From Monosporascus cannonballus (Eukaryota; Ascomycota; Sordariomycetes; Xylariales), in NCBI GenBank assembly GCA_004154925.1, contig QJNS01000206.1:62001-126000 (forward strand): 64,000 bases of DNA. Direction: 5' to 3'. The position numbers and the translations under genes were made by a program. Under the pieces are notes generated by a model. It saw nothing but the letters and a program-made list of their open reading frames with translations. It had not been told where the DNA came from and did no database searches. Position 1 is the first letter of the stretch; the number at the start of each line of letters is the position of its first letter. Shown piece after piece: positions 1-11,150 of the stretch.

Positions 1-2253
1 CAGTAAAAGGGATGGTAATAAAATTGAAATACTATCTGAGACTCCATTGTGGCGATGTAACTTACAACCATCGTAGATAGCGTTATTCCTAACCTTGAGA
101 TTACAGATCGAAATGTATCCCAACAGCATTCGAGATATCTCCCTCTTAAGCGTAATTCGGCTCCCCACATGGGACGTGTGAAGTCACGCAGCTGGGATCA
201 ATTGAAGAACAAGGATGACAGGGCGATGCGCTTTGCCGGCGGAGCTGCATCTCCTAAAAAGGGTCGGACGGGTGGCTGCATTAGTGGGCTTCTGCAGCGG
301 TTAGGAGACGCAATACATGGCATCGTGCAGGTCGCATCCCGTACAGCAGAGCAATATGATTCATCGGTAACGGCTACGAGGCCATTGTAAGAATTTGGAG
401 AATGCGGCGACCTGACCGCAACTTTAGCAAGTCTTGCATATCGACGGAGGTGCAGTTCACGGGGTCATGTCCTACGTCACCCCTATCTCTGGAGGCTGAC
501 CGCCGTTGCAACTTCTTTCGCGTGCAGGTGGGCGCCGGGAGGTGCATAACATGCTTTGCTACATTCGCACGAGGAATATCATAGATTCTTTTCCATGTTA
601 GCATTAGACGATTACTGACGTAAAATACTTCCAATCAGCTTCGAACCAATGGCAAGAGACGATTGCCGCCCCTTCGTAAAATCAACAATCGATCAGCCAA
701 TGGCAGTAGACCAGGCAGAGGACGTCACGTGTCAGAAGACAAGGCCGGCGGCTTCACCGAACACGAGGGTGCCCTTCATGCGCTCGATCTCGGGTGGTAC
801 GATGTCGCTGTTAGACAATGAGCCTCAAAGTCGGGGTTTGACAAGCCGGGTTTACCCTGCCGAGCGAGCTTAGGGAAACAGGCCCAGACCCGGACCCCGG
901 ATCCTACCGCACACACTCCGTTTGCTGCAGGGTAATTGTGGTACGTTGCTCGCCATTGTTTTGACGCCACCGGCGGTTCTTCGGCTCGGATTTTTATTTC
1001 TTTTGTTCCCGTGCACTCCCTCGCGGGAGGCTTTGTGCAATGCTTCGTCGGTCGAAAGTGGTGCTGGCTTGCCGCGCGCTAGGAGTCTCGATCCGCTCGC
1101 GTTCTACATATGCAGCAGAGCTAGCCCCCTAGCTCGATCTGGCTGGGCGCCAAACTCAGCAAATCACGGCTCCTGATGGGGCCATCTTCCCCCCAAGGCG
1201 GCCATCACCATGCTTGACTGCCACGAGAAAGAAGGTTCTTGCTCTTCTATGCACGGCTTAATTCGGCCCACCCCCACGCGATGATTACCAGGACTCCCGG
1301 GTACAGACATAATACCGTGTACTGCCTCCTCGGGTCATATGAGAAACCCTAAGGTGGAAGAAGAAGGATGGTTTCATCCCCCGCAATCGTCAATGAGTGA
1401 TCTTTCCCCCGGTTCGGTCTAGATGCTACCCCGTACCTGCGTGCTGCAGGGGAGGACAGCAACGGAAAAAGAGAAAGCAGAAGTGCGCGCCGGATGATGA
1501 TAAGGACTTTAAAATTACGCTTCAAAGCAATGCAACGCTAATTAGAGGGTCGACAGGGATGGCTAACTTTTTAGGAGCCAATAAGATTCTTCATTCCGGA
1601 CAAAGGCGCTCAGGGGTAACTCCAGCACCAGAGCAAGGTACGGGGATTACGCGTGCGTGCCTAGAAAGCCCTGGCTCGTGCTCCCAAAGGCCTAAATCGC
1701 GTTTGGAAAAGAATTCCGCGAGCGATTGCTCTCCCGCAGCACGTGTAAGAATTCCAGTTCAAAGGCAGGAGGTAATTGGGCCATTGCCATCTACGCATTC
1801 CCCATTCCCTAATCCAGCTGGTTCGTTAGCAACTGCAAGGTACTGCACGGCGATCTGAAGCTTAGTGACATACAGCAGCGCTAATCAGCCGGGCGCTAGT
1901 CAGCTTATGGTCATTGGTGACTTGGGGGACAGTCCGGGTCTCTTTCTCTTTTTCTCATCTCCCTCAGCTCACCAGGCTCCTTGTTGCCAGAACTGTAAGA
2001 CTGCGTACTAACTAATTATGCGAACTATTGCCCCGGGTGCGATTTGTGACATCTCCCTTGTTTAAAACATACAGATTCCCGATTCCTCTCTAGCTTCCCC
2101 CTTGGCTCTCGTGTTACCAAGTAAATGGTAATAATCATCGCCTCGCTCTAATTGATACCCTCCCTCCACATTCCACTCATTTCCTATTTCGTCCAGTTAT
2201 GCGTGGGAGGGAGAGATAGACAAGAAGCCATATAGCATTAGGGGGATTGATTA
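1..2253. other. intergenic region, 5' flank of the coiled-coil gene
   Basis: I find no convincing gene here. Open frames around 169-390 and 1397-1858 have no recognisable domain and no coding-like codon use. The last 350 bases contain pyrimidine-rich stretches (around 1940-1970 and 2160-2200) of the sort found in fungal promoters and leaders, so the end of the region probably holds the promoter of the gene that starts at 2254. Confidence 0.5.
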
Positions 2254-5200
2254 ATGCTCATGACCAGAACCATGTCCAAGCCGTTGCCGTTGCGTGAGAG
2301 CTTGAACTCGCACCCCCCATCCTCCTCTTCCCCTCTGGCAGACTCCCCTGAGATTCTTCATGCTTCATCCGTCGCCGTTGCTTCCCACCCCGGAGAATCC
2401 TTTCCATCTTTTCAGGACCAGTCGCAGGATCAAGACTCAGTGCCCGAGCTACCACCCATTTCGAGAAACTTCCGAAAGCTAACTCTCGAGAGTCCCGTGG
2501 CTCAATCGCCGCCCCAGAATCAGATCCGGCGAAAACCGCTGTCGTCGACTGCTTCTCCTATCGCAACTAGATACTCGTCGGGGGAGTATCTGACCATCAT
2601 AAAGGGTCTCCCTATGCCTGAGCATAGATTCTCGCGTTCGAACTCGGTTGATAGTCCTACTGTCTATGACTTTCCTCGCCCTCCGGTAGCGCCGCGCGTT
2701 GCTGATCCTAATCCTGCAACAAAGCCACAAACACTCACTACCAACAAAGAGTGAGTCAATGTCTCGATTGACCCCACGTTCCAACGCGGCCATGACTCCA
2801 AAATGGCTAGAGGAAAATGTCTGCTAAACTAACGGGTCCCCCGGTAGGAGCTTTTTGGATATCGGCAACTCGCCGGTTTCTGATCATTTTGACCGGTCTG
2901 CCTCTCCTGCGCAAGAGGTTGATCATCTATACCATCCCGAAGTTGGCAACCCTGCAGGTCCTCAAACTGGCCGCCCGGCTCGTCTGTCGCAACACAGTGA
3001 TCAGTCCGCTTACGACGATCTATTGGCTGAACGGGACGAGGACGTAGATGAAGCAGACAACGAAGACGAGGACCCGCTGAGCGATAACATCTTCGACGGA
3101 TATAATTCGGACACGTCTTATGCTTCTAATCCCAATCCTAATACTGATAAGAGTAATATGCATGTTGCCCGGAAGGCCACACCACCACATCTTAATCTGG
3201 AACAGGTTACGCCACAGGAGCCGAACGCCCACGATATCAAGACACCTAATACAGACAAGCCGCTACCTAAATCGCCAGGCTCTTCTAAGCTAGGCACATT
3301 TTTCGGTTGGGGCTCTCCGTCGACCGCGACCTCGGATAAGGTCCTTTCACCGGCCCCGTCGCCTTTCAATTTTAGTAAAGCCGCCAGCGTTTCCGATGCT
3401 TCTCCGGTCTCCACCACCGCACCACAGCCACTCCTCGGAGCTCCTAAGACGCCGCACGGCCCTCCCGGCTCCCCTTACGCCGAGCCTTATTTCGCGACCC
3501 CACAAGGGGGCGCACCGTCGCCGTACCTCCAAATCCAGGAAATGGAAGATGAGCTGAAGGCCATCTCGGCCGAACTCGCATCGTCGATTCGGCGCGAGAT
3601 AGACTTAGAAGACCTAGTCGATCGATTGCAGGCAGAGAGGGAAAATCCGACTTCCACCTCCAACAGGAGGACTAGTGATTACTTCTCGGATTCGGGATAT
3701 AGCTCTGCTAAGTTCAGCGACTACGACCAGCCCAGAGAAGAGATAGAGAGGATTCAGAGGAAGGCCGAACAGGAGAAGGCCCAGGTCAGGCTGGAGCTGA
3801 CTAACAAGCTCCAGGAAGAGAGGTCGAGGCGGCAGCAGCTCGATATCCAAATCAAGGAGCTCTCCGAGAAGGCTTCCCAGATAGACCTCGCCAACGTCAA
3901 TAACGTGGATAACGACCGGGTGAGGGAGCTGGAAGGCACATGCGAAACCCTGCGTCGAAAGCTGGCTGAAGAACGTCAAGTCAAGGATAACTTCGAGGAC
4001 TTACTATCGGCTCTGAGGGGAGAACTTGAGAATGCTTCCAACGAGCGCGACAACTTGCGCGACGAGATCGTCCCCCAGCTCCGATCCCGTGTGGAGGGAC
4101 TGGAAGGGCAAGCCGCAGAGCTCGAGAGGATGAGTTATGAGTCGAGCAAGACGCAACAGGAACTGCAAAACCTGAAAACCGAGAATTTCAACCTTAAGGA
4201 GAGCCTATCGAGGTCGATGGATAGTATCTCAGAGGATGCTATCCCGCGATCATCACGGCCCAATTCCATTATAGGCCCTCCCGGTCTAGCCCGATCCAAT
4301 TCCGTCGCTTCGTTCAGACGACCACCGTCTCTGCTGTCAAGGTCAGTGACGGTCAAATCATCCGAGTCGCGCGACCTCTCGGAGCGCCTCAAGGATGTTG
4401 AAGATCAAAGAGACGCGCTTCACAGGGCGTTGAAGAATCTCCTCGAGAGACAAGAGTATCAGAGCCGCGAGAACGACAAGAAGATCAAAGCCTTGGAGAT
4501 GGAGCGCGACCGCCTGCTAGCTTCTTCGCCAGGGAAGGCGGGATTTCAGAAGGAGGTCTCTAACCTCCGCGCGGAGATCAACGTGCTGCGACGGCGGGCT
4601 GAGGAGGCGCTCGAGCAGAAGTGGCAGGTTGAGAAGGGCCTTGCGGGCATTAAGATGGACCTTGACCGAGCGGAACAGGAAATCGCGTCGCTAAGGAGCC
4701 TTCTCAACGAGAAAGACATCCTCATTCCACCCTCCTTTGTCCGCTCCAGCATGGGAGGCGACCAGCCCGATGCGCCGGTCACCTCTGAGCGCCTGACGGC
4801 TGCTTACCAAGATCTGCACAAAGCATACGGTGAAGCGCTACAACGCATCAAAAACCTCGAGGGTGGTGCTCTAGTCCTCGACGAGAAGACACAGCTCGCA
4901 ATGGAGAAGTTGGAATACACCCTTTCGTCCACTACTATGGAGCGCGATTTTGCCCGGCAGGAAGCGTCTGCCTATAAAGAGCAGTTAGATGCTCTTAAGG
5001 CTGGGGAGCAACAGTATTTGGAGTCGGAGAAGGCATTATCGGACGAGCTACAGGAATCTGCCCGCCGCGTAGAAGAGCTGGCTCTTCAAGTCCGTCGACA
5101 GCTCAGCGTTAACCAGGAGCTGCGTCAACGAATCGCTGACACGGTCGCCCGCGGCGATGCTCAACAGAAAACCAACTCCGAGCGCATCACGGCCATGCAG

Positions 5201-5692
5201 GCTCGCTTGCGATTCCTCGAGGAGAAACTCGACGCCTCCCAGAATGCCTCAGAGGACCGAATCACCCGTCACGAAGAAGAGATGCAGGCGCTTAAGGACA
5301 GCCATAACAACCAGCTTACGCGAATGCACGACAGCCTGCGCTCCCCTCGCGTCTTCCCGCCGAAGTCGCCGCTATCTCCTCTCTTCACCGGTGCTGGCGC
5401 CCGACCGCCACGGATTAGCTCGACGCGCTCCGGTCCCGCGATGAACATCTCGGAGGAGATCCAGATCGACAACCTCAGAGCGCGCATCGCCGAGCTCGAG
5501 AATGCCCTCACCGATGCCGATTCGGAGATGGAGCAGGTCGTCAGCCGCATGAACGCCGCGCAGATCGAAGTCCTGGAACTGCAGGAGGAGCGCGAAGCGA
5601 CCGTGAACCGGACCCGGAAGCTCGAGAGGGAACTCGAGGCGGAGAAGCTCAGGGCTTTCCAGGACAGGTTCAAGACCTTGCAATCGTACTAA
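2254..5692 (+). CDS. large coiled-coil protein, conserved in filamentous fungi
   Basis: Two exons, 2254-2750 and 2848-5692, give about 1113 residues. The 97-nt phase-2 intron has donor GTGAGT, an ACTAAC branch site and a TAG acceptor, and joins ...TTNKE to SFLDIGNSP in frame. The first 400 residues are disordered and rich in Ser, Pro and acidic residues. From about residue 400 on there are long heptad-like segments rich in E, K, L, R and Q, broken by a Ser/Pro linker (RSSRPNSIIGPPGLARSNS) and a second one near the C-terminus (RSPRVFPPKSPLSPLF). It resembles fungal proteins annotated as 'M protein repeat' or DUF7603-type coiled-coil proteins. That assignment is from memory, and a cytoskeletal or spindle-pole scaffold role would be only a guess. 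Met codons at 2260 and 2272 are alternative starts. Reading frame and splicing are solid; function is unknown. Confidence 0.85.
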
Positions 5693-7209
5693 ATTGACCA
5701 AGGTTCCGCAGGCTAATGTTTTTACAATACTGCACTGCGCGCGGACTTGTCTTTCTTTCCCCTTGGGTTTTGGGAGCGTTATCGGTGTCGGTTGGGTCAT
5801 CCAGAGAAATAATATGGCTAGCGCAGCATTGGTCTCCGGGTGGGGAGCATCGGCGTTTTGTGTGAGGTCTATGCAACATGCCTCCCATTTTCTATCTTGG
5901 GCCCGTACCCTCGATACTATTAGGCTTTGCTTGGGGAAAGCAGCGGGCTATTACTATTCCATACGAATATTTGTCACCCCGCTTGGCAATCACCTCTGCA
6001 CGAACAAGGCCTACACCCACTGTATATCTAATGCTTCGTTTATAACTCTTCTTCTCGTGTACTTATATGGCTGGATTAGCAGCTGGAGGAGCCGGGAGAG
6101 AGTTCTAGCTAGAGGGTGGGATGGATGAATGCACATAGGATATCGACGGGAAGGGACAGATCCCTCTCCGCCTGGCCGGTCAGTAGATAAAAGGTTGCCG
6201 AATAAGACTTGTACAGTACTGCGGATCCGTCTAGGCGTATACGCTTCTTGCTAAGCGATCAGACTTTATGGTCCGTTGGATATTGTGCGTGGACTTGAGA
6301 GCAGGCGTCTTCGGTGGTGAGTCGTACGTTGTCATCCCCGACCCCAGGGATGTTTTTTAGATTGGCGTACCCCCAACCCCCTTTCCTTCTCGGTAGACTC
6401 CAGGGCTATTTCGGGTGTTTAATGGAACCCCCGCCCGGCACTTTTGCCCTCCCCTTTTCCTGTCGCGCCCAAGGTCTGGTTCGTCCATCCATTTGATGTA
6501 ATTGTTATGGGGATCCACAATCTAGTTGGATGGGTCTTTCCGAAACACGTTGGGGCAACTACCCATAACCAATGGGAGAAGAACCTGTTTAGACTAAAGC
6601 AGAGTAGTGTTACGTCGCAGGGGCAAGTTTAACATCATAGTCAGGAATATTCTATTAACTTAGCCTCCGAACTTTATATAAATCAAAATGTCAGTAAGTA
6701 ATAGCGTCAGACCTGGCATTAAGGGGTGGCCTGGAATGGATGTTAATATTTGGCCTGGTACGTAATACACCGTAAAATACCGTAATTCGGGGATCTGATA
6801 GATGCGGATCACGGTAGAACACACGCGACGTTGGGCCACTACACTACGTCGTGATTAGGAACGATATGAAGGGCTTGACGGCCCCTGAATGGATAGAAGA
6901 ACAATACATCAATAAGCTAGCGACGCCCACACAATGTCCCCGAAATCGCCATTAAACATGACCATATTGTAGATCACCGAGTCTACGGTGTCATTCCGGG
7001 AGCAAAAGGAGGACCCTCGACCCTCGCGCGAAGATGATGGATCTGCCAGGGAATCTTCGGAGCACTCCAGAGAAGCTAGCCAGGCGAGGAGTTGTGAATG
7101 CGAGTGTCATGGACACGGCCACCGGCCCTGCAATCTAGAGACGGCACCGTCTCGAATGTGAGCCGGCGCCAGAGACCTGCAACTAAGGCAGACGTTATCG
7201 CGCAGGGAC
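5693..7209. other. intergenic region
   Basis: The first few hundred bases are probably the 3' UTR of the coiled-coil gene. A 144-codon open frame at 5694-6128 starts right after that gene's stop, has no domain and looks like chance. From about 6600 the sequence becomes more AT-rich. I see no gene. Confidence 0.45.
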
Positions 7210-8567
7210 ATGGGGCCCCTCCAGGATACGTTCCCAGACCGGCCGTCCCGCCCTTCACCATTCCCTGCAAAGAAGCGAACCACGCAGGACGTCCCGGTCG
7301 ACTCCGACGGCCCGGGTGACCCTTACCGCCTCATGAACTCGCCTACACACAAAAAGGTCAGCAGCACGCTCCTTTACGGCCTGTCACCAGGACTGCCACC
7401 TGGGCCCCCTCGGCCTATGCTTCCGGCACGCAGCAAGATAGTAGGAGAGTTCAACGTCGGTCGCCAGGTCGCCACGCCGGGCACGGCACTGTTCCTCCTC
7501 GGTTTCGGTGTGGGACCCCTTGCTGTGGGCGCCACTTTCCAAAGTTTACGGGCGGCGCGTCGCTGTCTTGACGCTCATGTTCATCGCTATTTGATCCTCG
7601 TCCACGACCGCCCCCGCAAGGGCTAGATACCATCATGACCACGCGCTTCTTCGGCGCCCTCCCCCGCTTCGACACCAGTCACTAATACCTACCGGTGGCG
7701 TCCTAAGAGATTTCCTCTCCCCATGCACCGGGGGATCGCCATGGCTGGGTATGCGTTGGCCATCGTGGGCGGATCAACCGTAGAGCCCATCGTCTCGGCC
7801 GCCGTTGTGGTCCAACCGCACCTCGGCTAGCACTGGACCGAGTACATCACTGTGACCCTGCAGCCCTTCGTGCTGCTCACAACCGTCCTATTCATTGACG
7901 AGACGTACCCGCCGAAGCTGCTCGTCGCCAAGACCAGCCGGCTGCGCCACTGGTCAGGGAGCTGGGTGCTGCGCTCCAGGTTCGAGGAGTTGGACGTCAG
8001 TGTCGCGGAGCTCACGCGCAAGTTCCTGATCCGGCCCGTGCGCCTGCTGTGCACGCCCATCTGCTTCCTCGTGGCGCTGTACGCGTCCTTTTACTACAGC
8101 CATCCTTTACATGCAGCTCGGCGCCATGCCCATCTTCTTGCACGGGCTCCGCGGGTGGGCCTTCCTGACGAGCGAGTTCCCCTTCCTGGCCCTCTGCCTC
8201 GGCTCCATCACGGGCACCGCCGTCATCGTCGCCAACCAGCTCTACTACAACAGGGCGTACCTCGCGGCCCGCGACCGCCCCGTCCCCGAGAAGCGCCTGC
8301 CGCCAATGAATCTGGGGTTCGTCCGGTTTACGGCGGGGGAGTTTGTCACGGGCTGGACAGCTGACCCGTGCGTCGCCCACTGGATCGCGGCCGTGCTCAG
8401 TCTGTACCTCTCCGGCTGCGGCGACAGCACCATCTTCCAGGCCGCGCTCAACTACCTCGTCGACAACTTCTAGATGTACGCAGCGAGCGCCGTCGCCGCC
8501 AACACATTCCTGTGGAGCTGCTTCGCCGCCGAGTTCCCGCTCGCCGTGACGCCGCTGTACCATGAGG
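7210..8567 (+). pseudogene. decayed MFS transporter (DHA1, polyamine/multidrug type)
   Basis: Translation in shifting frames recovers most of a fungal DHA1 major-facilitator transporter. A leader with the D-GPGDPYRLMN motif (about 7300) is followed by FLLGFGVGPL, then YGRR at the loop-2 position, MAGYALAIVGG, and FIDETYPPKLLVAK before the central cytoplasmic loop. After these come RKFLIRPVRLL, FTAGEFVTGWTAD and FQAALNYLVD. Damage seen: a frameshift near 7520, a TGA near 7592, a TAA near 7684, TAG at 7828-7830 where Trp is expected (TGG to TAG), a +1 shift near 8100, and TAG at 8471-8473. Similarity stops at ...VTPLYHE, and the last two transmembrane helices, about 60 residues, are not found downstream. 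The GTATTA after GAG could be an old splice donor. An intact member would export drugs or polyamines at the plasma membrane; this copy cannot. It lies about 500 bp from a RIP-mutated transposon block. Confidence 0.85.
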
Positions 8568-9054
8568 TATTATTGCGTGAAAGAGAGGCGTTAATTGGGT
8601 TATGGGGAGCCGGACTTTGGCTGAGGCGTCTCGGTCAATTGGGTTCTATTTAGGGTTTGGTACATGTAATGTTAAACACCAGGGATGAAGCTCAATGTCC
8701 TTAAAAATAGCTAAGAACGTAGCGTTTATAATGATATTGTGCGTGTTTCACGATTGGGTTGACGATGGTCCTCACAATCGTATACAGATGGATCAGGGTT
8801 TTCGGACACGCTTTGTTCGATGGGCTGTGCGTCTGTAGAGTAAGGAGTTGGTTAGCTACACCTAGCCTGGCACGCCCATACGCCCCACGGAGACTACGGG
8901 ATAGCCGCTACGCGGCGGTCCCCTGCGTTAAATACTACAACTACAACTACAACAAGAACAGACGGGTCAGGGTTAGGGCCGCCGCCGCCCTCTATAGGTA
9001 GGTAGAAGCTCATGTAATGATAATGAGTGCCTAGGAGTAGAATTAGTGTATTGC
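8568..9054. other. spacer between MFS pseudogene and transposon
   Basis: No gene is visible. A short TACAAC/CAACTA repeat lies at about 8934-8954, followed by a GCC run. The transposon target duplication begins at 9055. Confidence 0.4.
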
Positions 9055-9059
9055 AGTTA
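9055..9059. repeat. target-site duplication of element I, left copy (AGTTA)
   Basis: AGTTA immediately precedes the TGTCATGG start of LTR I and recurs directly after the CGTCACA end of the 3' LTR at 23141-23145. A 5-bp duplication is typical for Ty3/Gypsy integrases. Confidence 0.9.
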
Positions 9060-9167
9060 TGTCATGGCCCAACGCGTCACGGCCCCCAGAAACGGTCTGA
9101 CATAACCTAACCATAAGTGCGTGGTGGGGCAGGTTACGTAATGGATCACCAACTTGTTGGTGGTAAG
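9060..9167 (+). repeat. 5' LTR of element I, left fragment
   Basis: Aligns with 22704-22811 of the 3' LTR; most mismatches are C/T or G/A transitions. It starts TGTCATGG, keeps normal GC content, and is cut in the middle of the 35-bp repeat at the GTAAG target site of element II. Confidence 0.9.
9163..9167. repeat. target-site duplication of element II, left copy (GTAAG)
   Basis: GTAAG sits between LTR I sequence and the TGTAAGATAATGG start of LTR II. The same five bases follow the right LTR at 16507-16511, and removing the insertion restores a continuous LTR I repeat unit. Confidence 0.9.
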
Positions 9168-9373
9168 TGTAAGATAATGGATAGCTGTGAGCTGGGTGAG
9201 GTGATCTCCGACCAGTCGTAAAACGGATTCCAAGAAATAAGTGTATTAGGTTACGTCCATCTGGCGTTTCCCATTAGCTGCCAGATAATGGATTTATACT
9301 AGTAAGTGGGTTAATGGCTGATCGGTGGCTAGTCGGTTACCAGCCTTATTTTTATAAGGGCTATATTTTTATA
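9168..9373 (-). repeat. left (3') LTR of element II
   Basis: 206 bp, TGTAAGATAATGG to TTTTTATA. Differences from the right LTR are almost all transitions. The outer (left) part is nearly unmutated, whereas the last 30 bases, next to the element interior, are strongly C-to-T shifted. Confidence 0.92.
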
Positions 9374-9389
9374 ATTATTTCCCCTTTTT
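9374..9389 (-). other. polypurine tract of element II
   Basis: On the minus strand this reads AAAAAGGGGAAATAAT, directly next to the 3' LTR, the position and composition expected of the plus-strand primer. Confidence 0.75.
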
Positions 9390-11050
9390 AAGTTATTAAT
9401 TTTTAATAATATTATTATTAATTTAATATAATATTATTATTAATTTAATATAATATATTTTGCAAATTTGGTTATATATATTTATTAATAATTTATTATT
9501 ATATTATAAGTAATTACCGTAATAATTAATACGTATTATATTATATAATTAATTATATTTTGCCTAATTTTTTATTATAATTTATTTTTAATCTTATTTT
9601 ATTTATCTTTTTTTCTTTTTTTTCGCGCCTATATTTTTATTCCTTTTACATACGTATTTTATTCGGTTTTCCGTTTTCCTTTATTTTTATTTCGCTTTTT
9701 CCGATTATTTTACATATTATTTCTATTTGTTATATTTTTATAAGGAATTTTTTTAAAAAAATATTATTTTAATATTAAAAAGGATTAAGATTTTTTTAAC
9801 GTTATCCCTTTAACGCCGATAATAAAATAAATATTAATCGTATTACAAAGGATAATAAGCCGTATTATATTTATGTAACATATTATTATTTCGATTACCG
9901 TACGGTTTATATTTAAATTCCGGACGCCTTAAATTATGTCGTAATTAATTATTATCATAAAACTTTTCGCATAATAAGTAATTATTTTTAATATTATTAA
10001 TATTATTATTTAATTTCCGTTTAAATTTTAATTATTTTTAAAAATACCGTTTAAATAATTTTTTAATTCGGTACCGATAATTAGGAATTAATCGACAAAC
10101 TTAAAAAAGTTCGTATTATAAATATTTAATACGAATATTCCGACGTAATTGCGATTGGTCGTCGATTCGACGTTTTTTATAAGGCCGAATTCGCTTTTAA
10201 TACGGTTATTATTAAGAAATATCGTTTCCTTAATATAATTAAGGTTAATTTCCGATTATCCGTTATAATTACGAAAATTTAATTTTTTTTATAAATATTA
10301 CGGTTTTTTTATTATTCCGCCATTAATTTTTAATTAAGTATAATTTTAAAATATTTCCATAAATAAAGCAATTTTTAAAGGCCGTTATACCGTTACGCTT
10401 TTCGTTTATAAATATTTTCCGCCTATTTTATAACGTTTTAACGAAATTTTAATACTTATTAATAATTATAATTAAAAAATAACTTTACCTAATAAAATTA
10501 TTATTAAATCTAAACATATTAAGCGTTTTAAAAAGGGCGTCTTATTTCCGATTAATAATAAATTATATTCCGGTTATTTAGGCCTTATTTTTTATAAAAA
10601 ATAAAATATTTTTCAATTTTTTCCGGGTTTTATATATAATAAATTTAATAAATATATTTATTTTTTACTATTATATATTTTTTAATTATTTTCAGATATT
10701 CCTATATAAATTTTCTTAATATATTTACTAAAAAATAATTAATATAAAATTTAATAATTAAACGTAAAATTTTATTTTCGATATAAAAATTTAATTTTTT
10801 TTATATTATTTATAAGTTTTTAACCGGTATATGATAAAATAATTATTTACTAAAAATTTAAAAGTAATTATATAATTAAATAATATTTTAATATTAATAT
10901 TTTAATTTTATTTAAAATTATTTTTTATAATTTTTGTAATTATTAAATAACTAATTTCCGATTAAATTATTATTATTTTGCGGTTTTTAAGTCGTTTTAT
11001 TTTTTGTATATATATTTTTTTATAATATTATAATATTTTAAACGCATATT
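9390..11050 (-). other. element II region downstream of the chromodomain
   Basis: About 1.66 kb separates the chromodomain from the polypurine tract. Parts translate with few stops on the minus strand, for example around 10300-10090, and there is a Lys/Arg-rich segment near 9700-9600 (SEIKIKENGKPNKIR). I recognise no domain. It may be an extra reading frame or a long 3' untranslated region; RIP makes the choice uncertain. Confidence 0.4.
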
Positions 11051-11051
11051 T

Positions 11052-11150
11052 AAAATACTTTCAGGATTTTTACGTATTATCTTCGGCGGGCCAATTTTCC
11101 CATTTAATCAAATATTCGCGTTACCCCCGGTTATTTCGGTAACGAATAAC
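11052..11150 (-). pseudogene. chromodomain relic of element II
   Basis: The minus-strand frame reads VIRYRNNRG, a stop, REYLIKWENWPAEDNT, then a stop where the conserved Trp is expected. This fits the chromodomain core (R-x-YLVKW-x-x-W/Y-x-x-E-x-x-TWE). The final TGG has become TAA, and the internal TAA is probably from CAA. Chromodomains at the integrase C-terminus steer chromoviruses to methylated H3K9 chromatin. Confidence 0.75.

Noticed and set aside
5694..6128. 144-codon open frame after the coiled-coil gene
   Set aside because: It starts at the preceding stop, has no domain or coding bias, and probably lies in a 3' UTR.
8960..8985. GGGTTAGGG-like bases suggesting an internal telomere tract
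   Set aside because: Only one imperfect unit is present, not a tandem array.
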